Source of the DNA: Tepidanaerobacteraceae bacterium
Lineage (GTDB): Bacteria > Bacillota > Thermosediminibacteria > Thermosediminibacterales > Tepidanaerobacteraceae
Direction of reading: 5' to 3'
NCBI GenBank assembly: GCA_024655905.1
Contig: JANLFP010000003.1
Location: 1 to 64,000, forward strand
Length of the DNA: 64,000 nucleotides
The notes under the pieces are model-generated. The model worked only from the letters and a program-made list of their open reading frames with translations. It had not been told where the DNA came from and made no database searches. The position numbers and the translations under genes are program-made. Position 1 is the stretch's first letter; each line of letters starts with the position of its first letter. Shown in pieces: positions 16,254-24,938 of the stretch.

Positions 16254-18899
16254 CTACCCCACTTCCTCCAGCTCTCCGGTGTCTATATTGTAGTATCCGT
16301 AGCATGTCTCGCCAGGGATGCCGACAACATCATTGATGGAAAGGATCACTTTGATGCCGTCGTCGGTATTATTTAAGTATCGGCCGCGGTATGCCGGGCC
16401 GCCTATGGAGGGATGGTAGTAGACTGCTTCCACCAGGTATTCCATGTTGGCATTTTTAACGGCAAGTCCTTTAGAGCCTGGGAGTATTACTTTTGCCACG
16501 TTTTCTCCCGAGGCCGGTGCCTGTTCTTCTTCGTCATCGGAGAACTTCAGTGGTTCAAGTTTTTGGCGGAGTGAACGGGCTATCTCTCTTATGGCTTTCA
16601 TGGTCTCATCATTTATGCGGTCTTCGTCCTGAAATCCCGAAAGTTCCACCATTTTGTCGGCGGTATTTACCAGGATATTTTTTTCCAGGATTCTGCCGGT
16701 AAGTCTCAGACTACCGTAAGTCTGGTCGTACAGGGCTATGAACCTTGCGTTCTGTTTTATCATGGCTTTGTCCGCCCTGTGCCGGTCCACGGCTATGTTT
16801 ATGTCCCGCCGCTCATAGGGGAGTATCATCAAAAAGGCATCAAAGAAAAGGCTGGCGATGATATCACACTTCACGTTCAACCAATTTAATGCAGGATGGG
16901 TTATAACCACACCGCTGGTGAAAAAGTTTCGAGTAAACTTATCTTTATCAAAGTAAATGCCCGATGTCGCAGACGATAGAGAGTCTAGTGGGTAGTTGAA
17001 GGTAGTTTCATTGGGTCCCCGGCGCTCCTTATAACCTGTAATAGTCTCCCTGATCTGCAGGCCGCATTCTACCAGGGAACATTCCCCGGCCCTGTAGGAA
17101 CTGTAGATGCTTTCCGGCGACAGGTTGGGGAATACCATGGTGGGGTAAGCCACAGGCCTTGTAGTGTAGCGTTTTTCATTTCTGACATAGACTATCTTGG
17201 AGCGGGGAAGTACTTTGTAGACCCTGTGAGGGATAGTGGTATAGTAATATACTGCCCCGGGATAAGCCTCCCGCATGAGCTGACTGTATGAAACGGTGCC
17301 CAGGTCCCTTAGTTCCGGGCCCTGTTTTAGTTCCACCCTGAACTGACTTTCCACATCTCGCAGAGGATACACATGGTTGGGATCGTCCCCTGCTTCGGCT
17401 TTCATGCTTTGAAGTTCAACAGGGATCTCACCGGAGCGCTCCTTTTTACAAAGCTCTACGAAACCTTCGGGCCAATCTATGAAACTTGCACCCAGGATAT
17501 CCGCATTTATGGAATTTTCCTCAACTCCGGAAAAGCCGCATGCCTGATCATGCTCTCCCCCTGGCCTTGCCAGGCACATAGCGTGTATATACTGCATCCT
17601 CCGGTTTTCAAGATACAGCGCTCCTTCCGCCGGCGGCCTGGAAAATAGTTCGCCAGGGTTTCTGAAGACAGCTTCATCATATACGCTGCCGGTATTAATG
17701 ATAATAACCCGTCCCGGAGCATGCCTTCCGATACGGCCAATCCTCTGCATAAAAGCCGTCTGGGAGGACGGCACCCCCACCAGCACCCCCAGATTCAAAT
17801 AAGGTATATCCATCCCCAGCTCCAGGGCACTGGTGCTAACTACACCTTTGAGGCTGCCAGTAGCAAGCCTTTCCTGGATGGCCTTTCTATCTTCCATTTC
17901 ATAGCCTGACCTGAAGGGCAGCACGTCTAGTTTTTTTAGAAGACCGGTATCTATGTTAAAATCTTTATCCTCGTCCTTATCCTTTGCCCTGGACATGATA
18001 GATGTGATGTATTCGGTCTGTTTGCGGCTGTCCACAAAGGCAATAAAGCGCACCCCTTCTTGCCGGGCGAAAGCATTGAAAAGGTTTGTGAGTTCTGTGA
18101 GCAGGTCTGTGCTGCCTGGAGGATTGGCAAGATTCACCTCCAGTTCAAACCGTGGGGATGTGTCCATGTCTTCAGATATTAAATGGAAATCCCTGCCGAA
18201 TAATTTTTTTAAATGATCTTTCGGTTTTGAAATGGTGGCTGATGCACATATGTAGGAATATTTTGCCCCCAGCTTGCCGGTGCAATATTCCAGCCTTCGG
18301 AACAAAAAGGCGGAGTTGGAGCCAAAGACGCCACTGTAGCTGTGGACTTCATCCACCACAACCAGGGAGAGGTTTCCAAGAAACTGTCGGACATACCTTT
18401 GTGATATGGAGGGCAGCAGCCAGGCATGAAGGATATCCGGCGTAGAAACCAGTATGTTGCTTTCCTTCAGTATGGTATCCCGGGCATTTACAGGGATTTG
18501 GCCGTCTATCCTGCCTACCTTGAAGGGCATCCTGGCAAGCTTTAAGGCCTCTTTCCACCGCTCTTCCTGCTCGGAGGCCAGGGCACGAAGCGGATATATG
18601 GCAAGAATCCTGGCGGAAGGGTTCTTCACCAGTGTCTCTATTGCCGAGGTATAAAAGGCCATGCTCTTGCCTGATGCCGTGCCGGTGGTCATGCATACAT
18701 CTTTACCTTCAAGGAAGGTCTTTACAGCTTCTTTCTGGTGCAAAAAGAGGCCTTTGGGAAACTTCTCCCTAAGATATATTCCGGTAAAATTGGACAACTT
18801 GAGGTCTTCTATCGGAAAAAGCCCAGCTTTTCTGCCGGGCAAAATCCTGCTATGGACAATGCCCCAGCCCTTTTCCTTCATACTTTCCAAAATACCCAT
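16254..18899 (-). CDS. DEAD/DEVH-box helicase, YprA/MrfA/Lhr-like
   Basis: An 881-aa superfamily 2 helicase. Visible motifs: a Q-motif-like FLHQKEAVKTF, Walker A TGTASGKS, DEVH instead of DEAH (LVVVDEVHSYSG), SATIS (motif III) and QRIGRIGRHAPG (motif VI). The long C-terminal half resembles the DUF1998-type region of MrfA/Hrq1-like helicases but lacks their four-cysteine cluster. Such proteins act in DNA repair or in phage-defence islands; the exact role is unknown. It stands alone on its strand, with a decayed helicase-nuclease remnant just upstream and the cas operon downstream. It is not a Cas3: the cas operon already has one, and the domain layout differs. Confidence 0.75.
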   Translation of the reverse strand: MGILESMKEKGWGIVHSRILPGRKAGLFPIEDLKLSNFTGIYLREKFPKGLFLHQKEAVKTFLEGKDVCMTTGTASGKSMAFYTSAIETLVKNPSARILAIYPLRALASEQEERWKEALKLARMPFKVGRIDGQIPVNARDTILKESNILVSTPDILHAWLLPSISQRYVRQFLGNLSLVVVDEVHSYSGVFGSNSAFLFRRLEYCTGKLGAKYSYICASATISKPKDHLKKLFGRDFHLISEDMDTSPRFELEVNLANPPGSTDLLTELTNLFNAFARQEGVRFIAFVDSRKQTEYITSIMSRAKDKDEDKDFNIDTGLLKKLDVLPFRSGYEMEDRKAIQERLATGSLKGVVSTSALELGMDIPYLNLGVLVGVPSSQTAFMQRIGRIGRHAPGRVIIINTGSVYDEAVFRNPGELFSRPPAEGALYLENRRMQYIHAMCLARPGGEHDQACGFSGVEENSINADILGASFIDWPEGFVELCKKERSGEIPVELQSMKAEAGDDPNHVYPLRDVESQFRVELKQGPELRDLGTVSYSQLMREAYPGAVYYYTTIPHRVYKVLPRSKIVYVRNEKRYTTRPVAYPTMVFPNLSPESIYSSYRAGECSLVECGLQIRETITGYKERRGPNETTFNYPLDSLSSATSGIYFDKDKFTRNFFTSGVVITHPALNWLNVKCDIIASLFFDAFLMILPYERRDINIAVDRHRADKAMIKQNARFIALYDQTYGSLRLTGRILEKNILVNTADKMVELSGFQDEDRINDETMKAIREIARSLRQKLEPLKFSDDEEEQAPASGENVAKVILPGSKGLAVKNANMEYLVEAVYYHPSIGGPAYRGRYLNNTDDGIKVILSINDVVGIPGETCYGYYNIDTGELEEVG

Positions 18900-18914
18900 T
18901 TCAAAGCCCCCCGG

Positions 18915-19090
18915 TTAGAAAATCGGTTTAATCCCCATATCAGTCAATACTTCGACCAGCTGTTTTATTGTCCGTTGCTTATCTCTGAAATATTGGCTGC
19001 CACGGATCCTGAAGAATTTCCATCCCAGCCTCTCCAGAAGAAGTTTTAAGCACATGGGTAATCTTAGGCTTATTCCGATCTCTGTTAAAA
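18915..19090 (-). pseudogene. 3' remnant of a large helicase with a Vsr-like nuclease tail
   Basis: From ATG at 19055 a 46-codon reading frame ends ERLGWKFFRIRGSQYFRDKQ followed by TIKQLVEVLTDMGIKPIF. The pattern 'LERLGW-F-RIRGS-YFRD-----L...L..LGI-P' is the typical C-terminal end of the MTES_1575/Vsr-like endonuclease domain of large Upf1-type helicases. Just upstream the preceding part (NRDRNKPKIT) is in another frame, so the remnant also carries a frameshift. Everything N-terminal to it is missing. It lies directly before the intact helicase, suggesting a former two-gene defence unit. Confidence 0.55.
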
Positions 19091-19321
19091 TAGTTTCTAT
19101 TCACTTCTATATACTCCTTTCAGAAACACCCATAGAATAGATCAAAAACAAACAAGCGATTAAGATATTTCTATAAACTTTTCAAGTATCCTTCCGGCAG
19201 GTTAATATATTTATTTTTTTATTGTTAAATAAAACTGTTCGGGTTTGATCGGCTTTTCTTAGCTTGATAGCTTTGTCATTCATTTGAAGTGCCAATTATT
19301 ATTTATAGAGTCCACTATAAT

Positions 19322-19369
19322 ATTATAAGACAAAACATACCCAAATCCCGGGTATGTTGAAAAATTTTA
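19322..19369. repeat. Hairpin repeat, copy 2
   Basis: Same element as at 15874-15921, same orientation, with stem CATACCC/GGGTATG and the trailing TTGAAAAAT. The surrounding 19091-19428 holds no gene that I can recognise. Confidence 0.75.
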
Positions 19370-19428
19370 TAGTTTTTTTCAGCATTAATTTTGTTTTAAT
19401 GAACCCTTCTCTTACAGCTCTCCAGTCT

Positions 19429-20565
19429 TTATATCATAGTCGTCGTTTTTTTATATACGACGCCTCTTGCCTCCAATTCTTCCAAAAGTCTCCGGAATAC
19501 CTCGGGGTCCTGCCCCACGTATTCCGGCGGGCAGATCCCGGGGTGCCTGAACTGGCCCCTTGCCACCATTTTTGCCATAACGGCGCAGGTGAAACCGGTG
19601 CATCGGGCCATGGAAGTGGTGCCGGTTTCTTCATCGAAATAATCTATCAGGTCATAGGAAAGGCAGGTGTCCCGGCCGTCCTTTTTGCCCTTGATTTCCA
19701 CTCTCATGACGGTAAAATCCTTTTCTCCTTCTTTCAACTTCCACATAGGAAATAGCAGTTTTGCGGTCAAGTCGATTGGACGCACGCTCGCACCTTTTAT
19801 CTCCACCGGTTCCTGACTGAAGAAGCCCGTTTCCCTGAGCATCCGCATTTTTTCGGCATGGCCGGGGAATCTCAGAGTCCTTTCCCTCATGTTGGGTATC
19901 TTCATGGTATGTATGAGGCTCCTGAGGCCGTCGGTGTTGAAGGCTTCCAGGGTGCCTATGCCGGGAAAATCGATGAGTTCCAAGTCTGACAGGGCGGGTT
20001 TTTCCACAACCCTGCCGTTTTCCACCAGCCGCACAGGCCGGGTGTATTCCTCTATGACGTCTATGGCGGAAAAAACTATCCTATATTCATAAGGCCAGTA
20101 TCGAATCTGAGGAAGCCCTCCCACCAGTATTTCCGCACTTTTCGCTTCATCGAGCTGTCCTGCCAGGTAGCCCACCAGGATGTTGCTCATACCCGGGGCC
20201 ACTCCGCAGTCCACCAGGGCCGTGACTCCTTTTTCCCGAGCCAGCCCGTCTAAAACAGTATAATCTTCAGGGGCAAAGGATATGTCCACCAGGTTTTTGC
20301 CGGCTTCTATCACCTGCCTTGCCATGGAAAGCCCAAGGAATCCCGGAACGGCCCCCACCACCATGTCATAGTCCGAAACCAATTCCTTTATAAGCCCCGG
20401 TTTGGAAAGGTCAGCCCGGCGCGCTTTCACTGGTGCCTGTTTTTGTAGATTTTGCAGGGTTTCGCCGTTAATGTCGGCCACGGTGACCTCAAGGTCGCCG
20501 TCTTTTGCAAGGTCCTTTGCAATGACACCGCCCACCAGCCCTCCGCCGAGAACGATTATTTTCAT
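19429..20565 (-). CDS. Saccharopine dehydrogenase-family oxidoreductase
   Basis: A 378-aa protein with an N-terminal Rossmann fold (MKIIVLGGGLVGGVIAKDLA, glycine motif at 8-13) and the family's ADLSKPGLIKELVSDYDMVVGAVPG and VDCGVAPGMSN segments. The length fits bacterial LYS9-like enzymes that reduce or oxidise an imine between an amino acid and a keto acid; the true substrate is unknown. It is divergent from the DAO-family oxidoreductase, separated by 296 bp. A shared role in amino acid breakdown is possible but only inferred from neighbourhood. The C-terminus is rich in Thr (KKTTTMI). Confidence 0.85.
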   Translation of the reverse strand: MKIIVLGGGLVGGVIAKDLAKDGDLEVTVADINGETLQNLQKQAPVKARRADLSKPGLIKELVSDYDMVVGAVPGFLGLSMARQVIEAGKNLVDISFAPEDYTVLDGLAREKGVTALVDCGVAPGMSNILVGYLAGQLDEAKSAEILVGGLPQIRYWPYEYRIVFSAIDVIEEYTRPVRLVENGRVVEKPALSDLELIDFPGIGTLEAFNTDGLRSLIHTMKIPNMRERTLRFPGHAEKMRMLRETGFFSQEPVEIKGASVRPIDLTAKLLFPMWKLKEGEKDFTVMRVEIKGKKDGRDTCLSYDLIDYFDEETGTTSMARCTGFTCAVMAKMVARGQFRHPGICPPEYVGQDPEVFRRLLEELEARGVVYKKTTTMI

Positions 20566-20781
20566 GTAAAAATCCCCCCTTGATATTTATAAAAAATAGA
20601 GTTATTTCAAGCGAACTTTGAATATTTATTCTATATGGTTCGGGTTTATTCCTTCATAAATAAAAAAAATTTTCAATCACCTGCGCCAACTCGGCCGCCA
20701 GTGTACCTGTTTGCAGGTTATTGTATCGATTACTATCTTTCAAAATTTCATGTTTTTTTATTCAATAGTTAACAATTTCAA

Positions 20782-20841
20782 TTTACTCTCTATTGCAAAT
20801 GTTGTATAATCTAAATAATGACTAATGTACATTACAACATT
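20782..20841 (+). promoter_or_regulatory. Promoter and inverted repeat before the DAO-family gene
   Basis: TTTACT (20782-20787) and TATAAT (20805-20810) are 17 bp apart, a good vegetative promoter. An inverted repeat AATGTTGT (20798-20805) / ACAACATT (20834-20841) overlaps the -10 and could be a repressor site. GGGAGG precedes the ATG at 20862. A second palindrome ACCTG-TTTG-CAGGT lies at 20705-20718 in the same divergent region. Confidence 0.65.
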
Positions 20842-20861
20842 ATTTCAGGGAGGCGCAATCT

Positions 20862-22013
20862 ATGAAAAATACGGCTCAGGCTGTGATCATCGGAGGAGGG
20901 GTTCACGGGTGTTCCGTGGCCTACAACCTTGCCAGAAAGGGCATGAGGGATGTGGTGCTTCTGGAGAAAGACTATATCGCCAGCGGAGCCACAGGCAGGT
21001 GCGCCGCCGGCATAAGGCACCAGTTCGGCACAAAGATTAACTGCCTGCTCATGAAAGAAGGTATGGAGATACTGGAAAATCTGGACGAGGAGCTGGGATG
21101 GGACAGGAGCCTGGAGATAACCCATGGGGGCTACATATGGCTCGCCTACAGCGAATCCCAGGCAGAGCAGCTGAAGCAAAACATAAAGCTGCAGAACAGC
21201 CTGGGCATAGCAGATTCGCGCTTTTTAAGCCCCGAGGAAATAAAGGAGATCGTGCCGAAGCTGAACACTGAAGGTGTTGTGGGGGGGTCGTACAATCCCC
21301 ACGACGGACATGCCAATCCCTTCCAGGTGACGTACGCCTATGCGGCCGCAGCAAGGAGGCTGGGAGTGGAAATAAATACATATACCGAAGTCATCGGAAT
21401 CGAGATTCTGTCTCCCGGAAAATTCAGGGTCCGCACTGCTGCGGGCGACATAGATACTCCGATTATTGTGAATTGCGCCGGGGCGTACGGCAAGTGGCTT
21501 TCCGCCATGGTGGGGCTGGATGTGCCGGTGTATCCCGAGCGGCACCAGATTTTTGTGACGGAGCCTGTGGAATATTTCCTGCCCTGCATGGTGCTATCGT
21601 CCCAGCACGGCACCTATTTTAAGCAAAACCCCAACGGCACCATTCTCATGGGGGTGGGGGACCCCGAACATGAGCCCAAAGAGTTCAATAATGACGCCAG
21701 CTGGCGTTTTCTGGAGGATGCGGTGAAAAAATTTGTTTTTCACCTGCCTGCCATAAAGAATGTGCGCATTGTGAGGCACTGGGCGGGTTTATACGACATG
21801 ACCCCCGACTCCCAGGCCATCATAGGTAAGACGCCGGTGGAAGGTTTTTATCTGGACCTGGGCTGGAGCGGCCACGGCTTCCAGATGGGCCCCATAATAG
21901 GTTTGCTGCTGGCGGAACTTATAACCGAGGGGAACTGCCATCTGCCCATTGAAATATTGAATCTTCGCAGGTATGAGACGGGAGAACTGGTGTATGAACC
22001 GGCCTGCGTGTGA
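20862..22013 (+). CDS. FAD-dependent oxidoreductase, DAO family
   Basis: A 383-aa flavoenzyme of the D-amino-acid oxidase/sarcosine oxidase beta-like family. It opens with the dinucleotide-binding AVIIGGGVHGCSVAYNLA (residues 7-24), has SGATGRCAAGIRHQFG, and ends with the family's LGWSGHGFQMGP signature. Such enzymes oxidise N-methyl or cyclic amino acids (sarcosine, proline, glycine betaine derivatives). The substrate cannot be read from the sequence, and no partner subunit gene is next to it. It is transcribed alone to the right, divergent from the saccharopine dehydrogenase-like gene. The ATG is chosen because of the GGGAGG ribosome site. Confidence 0.85.
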   Translation: MKNTAQAVIIGGGVHGCSVAYNLARKGMRDVVLLEKDYIASGATGRCAAGIRHQFGTKINCLLMKEGMEILENLDEELGWDRSLEITHGGYIWLAYSESQAEQLKQNIKLQNSLGIADSRFLSPEEIKEIVPKLNTEGVVGGSYNPHDGHANPFQVTYAYAAAARRLGVEINTYTEVIGIEILSPGKFRVRTAAGDIDTPIIVNCAGAYGKWLSAMVGLDVPVYPERHQIFVTEPVEYFLPCMVLSSQHGTYFKQNPNGTILMGVGDPEHEPKEFNNDASWRFLEDAVKKFVFHLPAIKNVRIVRHWAGLYDMTPDSQAIIGKTPVEGFYLDLGWSGHGFQMGPIIGLLLAELITEGNCHLPIEILNLRRYETGELVYEPACV

Positions 22014-22100
22014 GATTTAGGAGAGGCGGCTCTTTTTTCAGAACCACCCCGAGCAGAAGTCGCAACACTCTATAAGGACAGGTGAGAAATTGACCCCTTA

Positions 22101-23093
22101 TTATAAAATTCTTTCAAGATTTTTTAGGGCTTCTCTTGCAGCTTCTTCGCCTGCCTCTATGCATTCCCTGGCTTTATAGAACTGAAACCATTTTATATGG
22201 CTGACCTTTGGCTTTATAGAAACGATCGGGCTCATATCCACTGATGCGCCCGGGTACTGCTCTGAGATTTCGACATTATCCATATTTTTTGTGCAAAATT
22301 CAAGCGTCCTTGCCACATAGCATACGCTTTCGGGCAGTATCGGTTCAACGAATCTTATAATTGTGCCTCCGGAAAGAGCGAGATATGAGACCTTTCTGGA
22401 GTTTTTCTTGTTATTCCACCACCTTTTTATGCGCAAGAGCTTCTCAGTGGCGTCCACGTCGCTCCTGACATCTGAGGCTATTATCACATCCCCGCCCATA
22501 CCGCGGGCAGCCTGTATTGGAAGCGATGCAGATATTGAGCCGTCCACCAGCCGCCGTCCATTCATGTCTACAGGGTTGAAAATACCCGGCACTGCCGTAC
22601 TTGCTCTGAGCGCCCTTGACACTTTGCCGGAGCTTAGCCTTACTTCCTCGCCGGTATCTATGTCCGTAGCCACAAAGGTAGATGGTATGTCAAGCTCATC
22701 GAAGTTCTTGCCGAAGGTGACATCTTCACAGTTTTTCTCCACCCGGTCTCCGGCAACCAATCCCCGCCGGGGCCATATGAAGTCCGCCCAGGAAAGCATC
22801 TTTTTTATACCGACCTTCAGGGCTATTTGCTCCATCTCCTCGACGGGAAAGCCTGCAGCAAAAGCGCCTCCTATGACCGCTCCCATGCTGGCACCGGTTA
22901 CAAAATCCACTGGGATACTCGCAGAACAGAGCACCTTCAGCACTCCTATGTGGGCCAGGCCCCTGGCGCCTCCCCCGCCCAGGACGAGGGCAATGCGGGG
23001 TCTTGCTCTGTCGGGGCGCTGGAAAGGTTTTGCATCACTTACCGTAGCCATCGATGCAGGAATGTTGGTATCATATGCTTTTGCTCGCTCCAT
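22101..23093 (-). CDS. Patatin-like phospholipase (RssA/YlbK type)
   Basis: A bacterial patatin-family lipid acyl hydrolase of about 330 aa. The oxyanion loop LVLGGGGARGLAHIGVLKVL, nucleophile elbow GASMG (catalytic Ser) and VDGS (catalytic Asp, normally DGG/DGA) are all present. The start is taken at the ATG after GGGAGGATTTTTG (23093) and not further upstream. It overlaps the plsC-like gene by 23 bp, so a joint role in membrane lipid remodelling is likely. The substrate is unknown. Confidence 0.87.
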   Translation of the reverse strand: MERAKAYDTNIPASMATVSDAKPFQRPDRARPRIALVLGGGGARGLAHIGVLKVLCSASIPVDFVTGASMGAVIGGAFAAGFPVEEMEQIALKVGIKKMLSWADFIWPRRGLVAGDRVEKNCEDVTFGKNFDELDIPSTFVATDIDTGEEVRLSSGKVSRALRASTAVPGIFNPVDMNGRRLVDGSISASLPIQAARGMGGDVIIASDVRSDVDATEKLLRIKRWWNNKKNSRKVSYLALSGGTIIRFVEPILPESVCYVARTLEFCTKNMDNVEISEQYPGASVDMSPIVSIKPKVSHIKWFQFYKARECIEAGEEAAREALKNLERIL

Positions 23094-23715
23094 CAAAAAT
23101 CCTCCCGTTAAATTGAGCAATGATTAGCAGCCTGAACTCTTTCTCCAGCCTCTCATTCATCAGTGATATCTCCTCCCGGCTTACTTTTCCCTGTCCGGAA
23201 AAGGTCATCACCTCTCCTAGATTTAAAGTGATCCTGCCCCGCCGGAGGATGAAACTTCCCACCGGCAGCACGTTGCGGCTCCCCCAGATGGTCACGGGCA
23301 AAACTCTTGCACCGGATTTTGCTGCAAGATAAGCCCACCCCGGCATGAGGGGCCGCAGGTTCCCGTCAGGACTTACCCCTCCTTCGGGGAAAATCCCAAC
23401 GACACCTCCCCGACCGAGTATTTCCAGAGCCTTCTTAAAGCTGCCAAAATCTCCCTTTTCTCTGTGGATCGGGATGGCCCCTCCACAGGTCAGGACCTGT
23501 CTTACCACAGGGATCTTAAAAAGGTAAGACGCCGCAAAGAAAACTATCCTCATCGGGATGCAGGTCACCAGCACAAAGGGGTCTATCAGGCTCTGGTGGT
23601 TTGACACAATAATCAGGGGCCCTTTTTTGGGCAGCCGTTCGGCACCATATATCTCGATGCCTCCGGTCAATTTAAAGATTAAAAAAGATAGGGCTTTCGC
23701 TATTGAGTAAAACAT
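23071..23715 (-). CDS. plsC: 1-acyl-sn-glycerol-3-phosphate acyltransferase (PlsC family)
   Basis: A 214-aa membrane-associated acyltransferase that adds the second acyl chain in phosphatidic acid synthesis. It has the catalytic HX4D box NHQSLID (H40, D45) and the acceptor-binding FPEGGVSPDG motif near residue 110, with a hydrophobic N-terminal segment. Length is typical for bacterial PlsC. The 3' end overlaps the patatin-like gene. Specificity for lysophosphatidic acid is assumed from the family. Confidence 0.88.
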   Translation of the reverse strand: MFYSIAKALSFLIFKLTGGIEIYGAERLPKKGPLIIVSNHQSLIDPFVLVTCIPMRIVFFAASYLFKIPVVRQVLTCGGAIPIHREKGDFGSFKKALEILGRGGVVGIFPEGGVSPDGNLRPLMPGWAYLAAKSGARVLPVTIWGSRNVLPVGSFILRRGRITLNLGEVMTFSGQGKVSREEISLMNERLEKEFRLLIIAQFNGRIFDGASKSI

Positions 23716-23785
23716 TTGACAGCCCCTCCGTCAAAAATCCCATTTTTTAGGATGTTCCTTCCTGAAAAAAATTATTCTTGAAAAA

Positions 23786-24547
23786 TCATGAAATATACCT
23801 GTGTACCCTGACATAGATTCTTCCCTTCTTGCTCTGGCCGCCTACTTCCACCACCTTTGCCCTGCCCAGGCGGGATGCGGAGATGACATCGCCCTCCTTT
23901 ACCGGGGTGGAAGGGTCTTTGACAACTTTGAAGTTCAGCCTGATATTCTCTCCTTTTATAAATGGGGCCATCTTGGAGCGGGATATGCCGAAGGCCAGGC
24001 TGGCGATGGCGTCAAGGCGCAGGGATGCCACGGTGCTTTTCATTTCCTTGTAAGACCTCTCGGGCTTGAATAGTTCCTTGAGAGATATTTCTTCCACCGA
24101 TACCGGAGTATTCCCCACCTTCAGGAGATTTAGCCCGATGTATTCCGTTATCTCCTGTTTTACGATGACATCGGCTCCGGTTTTTGTGACCAGTATGTCT
24201 CCAACCTTCTCCCTGGAGATGCCAAGCCCCAGCACGGCTCCCAGAAAATCCCGGTGGCCCGGGTGTTCGTCGGGGTCTTTGGGGGTCATCCTGAGGGCGC
24301 CCAGGGGCGCATGGAAGGGTTCATCCTTCAAATAATCCGGGAAAGCCACCATAACCTTCCTCTCGGCCTCTTCCCAGCCTCCATCAAAGTAAAAGGCCAT
24401 GCCAGCAAAGCTGCGGGCCACTTTTTCCGCCATTTTCTGCTGCCCGGGGTCAAGAAAGTTGGAGACACGGTGTTCTCGGGTCTTCCCCGCTATGGTCAAT
24501 ATGTCGCTTATCCTGGCTTCCAGCATCTTTTCATCCGTGTTTTCCAT
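23786..24547 (-). CDS. ylmH: S4-domain RNA-binding protein YlmH (RqcP2-like)
   Basis: A 253-aa protein of the YlmH family. The N-terminal half has FLDPGQQKMAEKV and the family block DFLGAVLGLGISREKVGDILV. A C-terminal S4 domain begins near 180 (RLDAIASLAFGISRSKMAPFIKGENIRLN). YlmH proteins are linked to cell division gene clusters and, in Bacillus, to ribosome-associated quality control. Here it stands without the ylmEFG/divIVA neighbours, close to lipid genes. Length is normal. Confidence 0.88.
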   Translation of the reverse strand: MENTDEKMLEARISDILTIAGKTREHRVSNFLDPGQQKMAEKVARSFAGMAFYFDGGWEEAERKVMVAFPDYLKDEPFHAPLGALRMTPKDPDEHPGHRDFLGAVLGLGISREKVGDILVTKTGADVIVKQEITEYIGLNLLKVGNTPVSVEEISLKELFKPERSYKEMKSTVASLRLDAIASLAFGISRSKMAPFIKGENIRLNFKVVKDPSTPVKEGDVISASRLGRAKVVEVGGQSKKGRIYVRVHRYIS

Positions 24548-24815
24548 AATTCACCTGTCCTTTACTGTAGTTTGCATACGGGCTATCCCGTTAATGGCCT
24601 GTTTTTAATAATGGCCAGTACGATGGACGAACCCCCTAACGATCCTCTTCATTTTCCCCATTATATCATACCGGAACTTATGGCTTCAATGAAGAAATAG
24701 CCGTGAAGCACGGCACGCTTTCAGTAAACTTTTTCACAAATTGGTTTTATTATAAATATAGGTAATCGGCAGGTGTGGTTGCCGCCTCATTCCCCAACGG
24801 AAGGGGGTGGTTGCT

Positions 24816-24890
24816 ATGACTACATGCGAAGCATTGTCTCGATGAGTGCTTTTTCATGCCAAAATTTTGATTTGAAGGAAAACGCGTGTT
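24816..24890 (+). pseudogene. Remnant of a small holin-like toxin (type I toxin-antitoxin)
   Basis: GAAGGGGGTGGTTGCTATG is followed by MTTCEALSR and a stop at 24843-24845. One base shift later the text continues MSAFS. 'MTTYEALSLM' preceded by a GGTGGT-type site is the standard start of the small Firmicute holin-like toxins, usually controlled by an antisense RNA. The membrane segment is lost, so this copy is dead. The rest of 24548-24938 holds no gene. Confidence 0.5.
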
Positions 24891-24938
24891 GGTATAAAAT
24901 AGGAGGTGATATTTTTAAAAATTGAGCAGGAGGATTTT

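Noticed and set aside
16254-18899. The 881-aa helicase as a second Cas3
   Set aside because: No HD domain, DEVH box, MrfA/YprA-like C-terminal half, and the cas operon already has its own helicase with a different layout.
20695-20720. A sigma-54 promoter before the saccharopine dehydrogenase-like gene (TGGCGGCCGAGTTGGC)
   Set aside because: The -12 element lacks the required GC at the right distance.
22363-23127. Long plus-strand frame opposite the patatin gene
   Set aside because: Ser/Ala-rich shadow of a conserved gene; no motifs.
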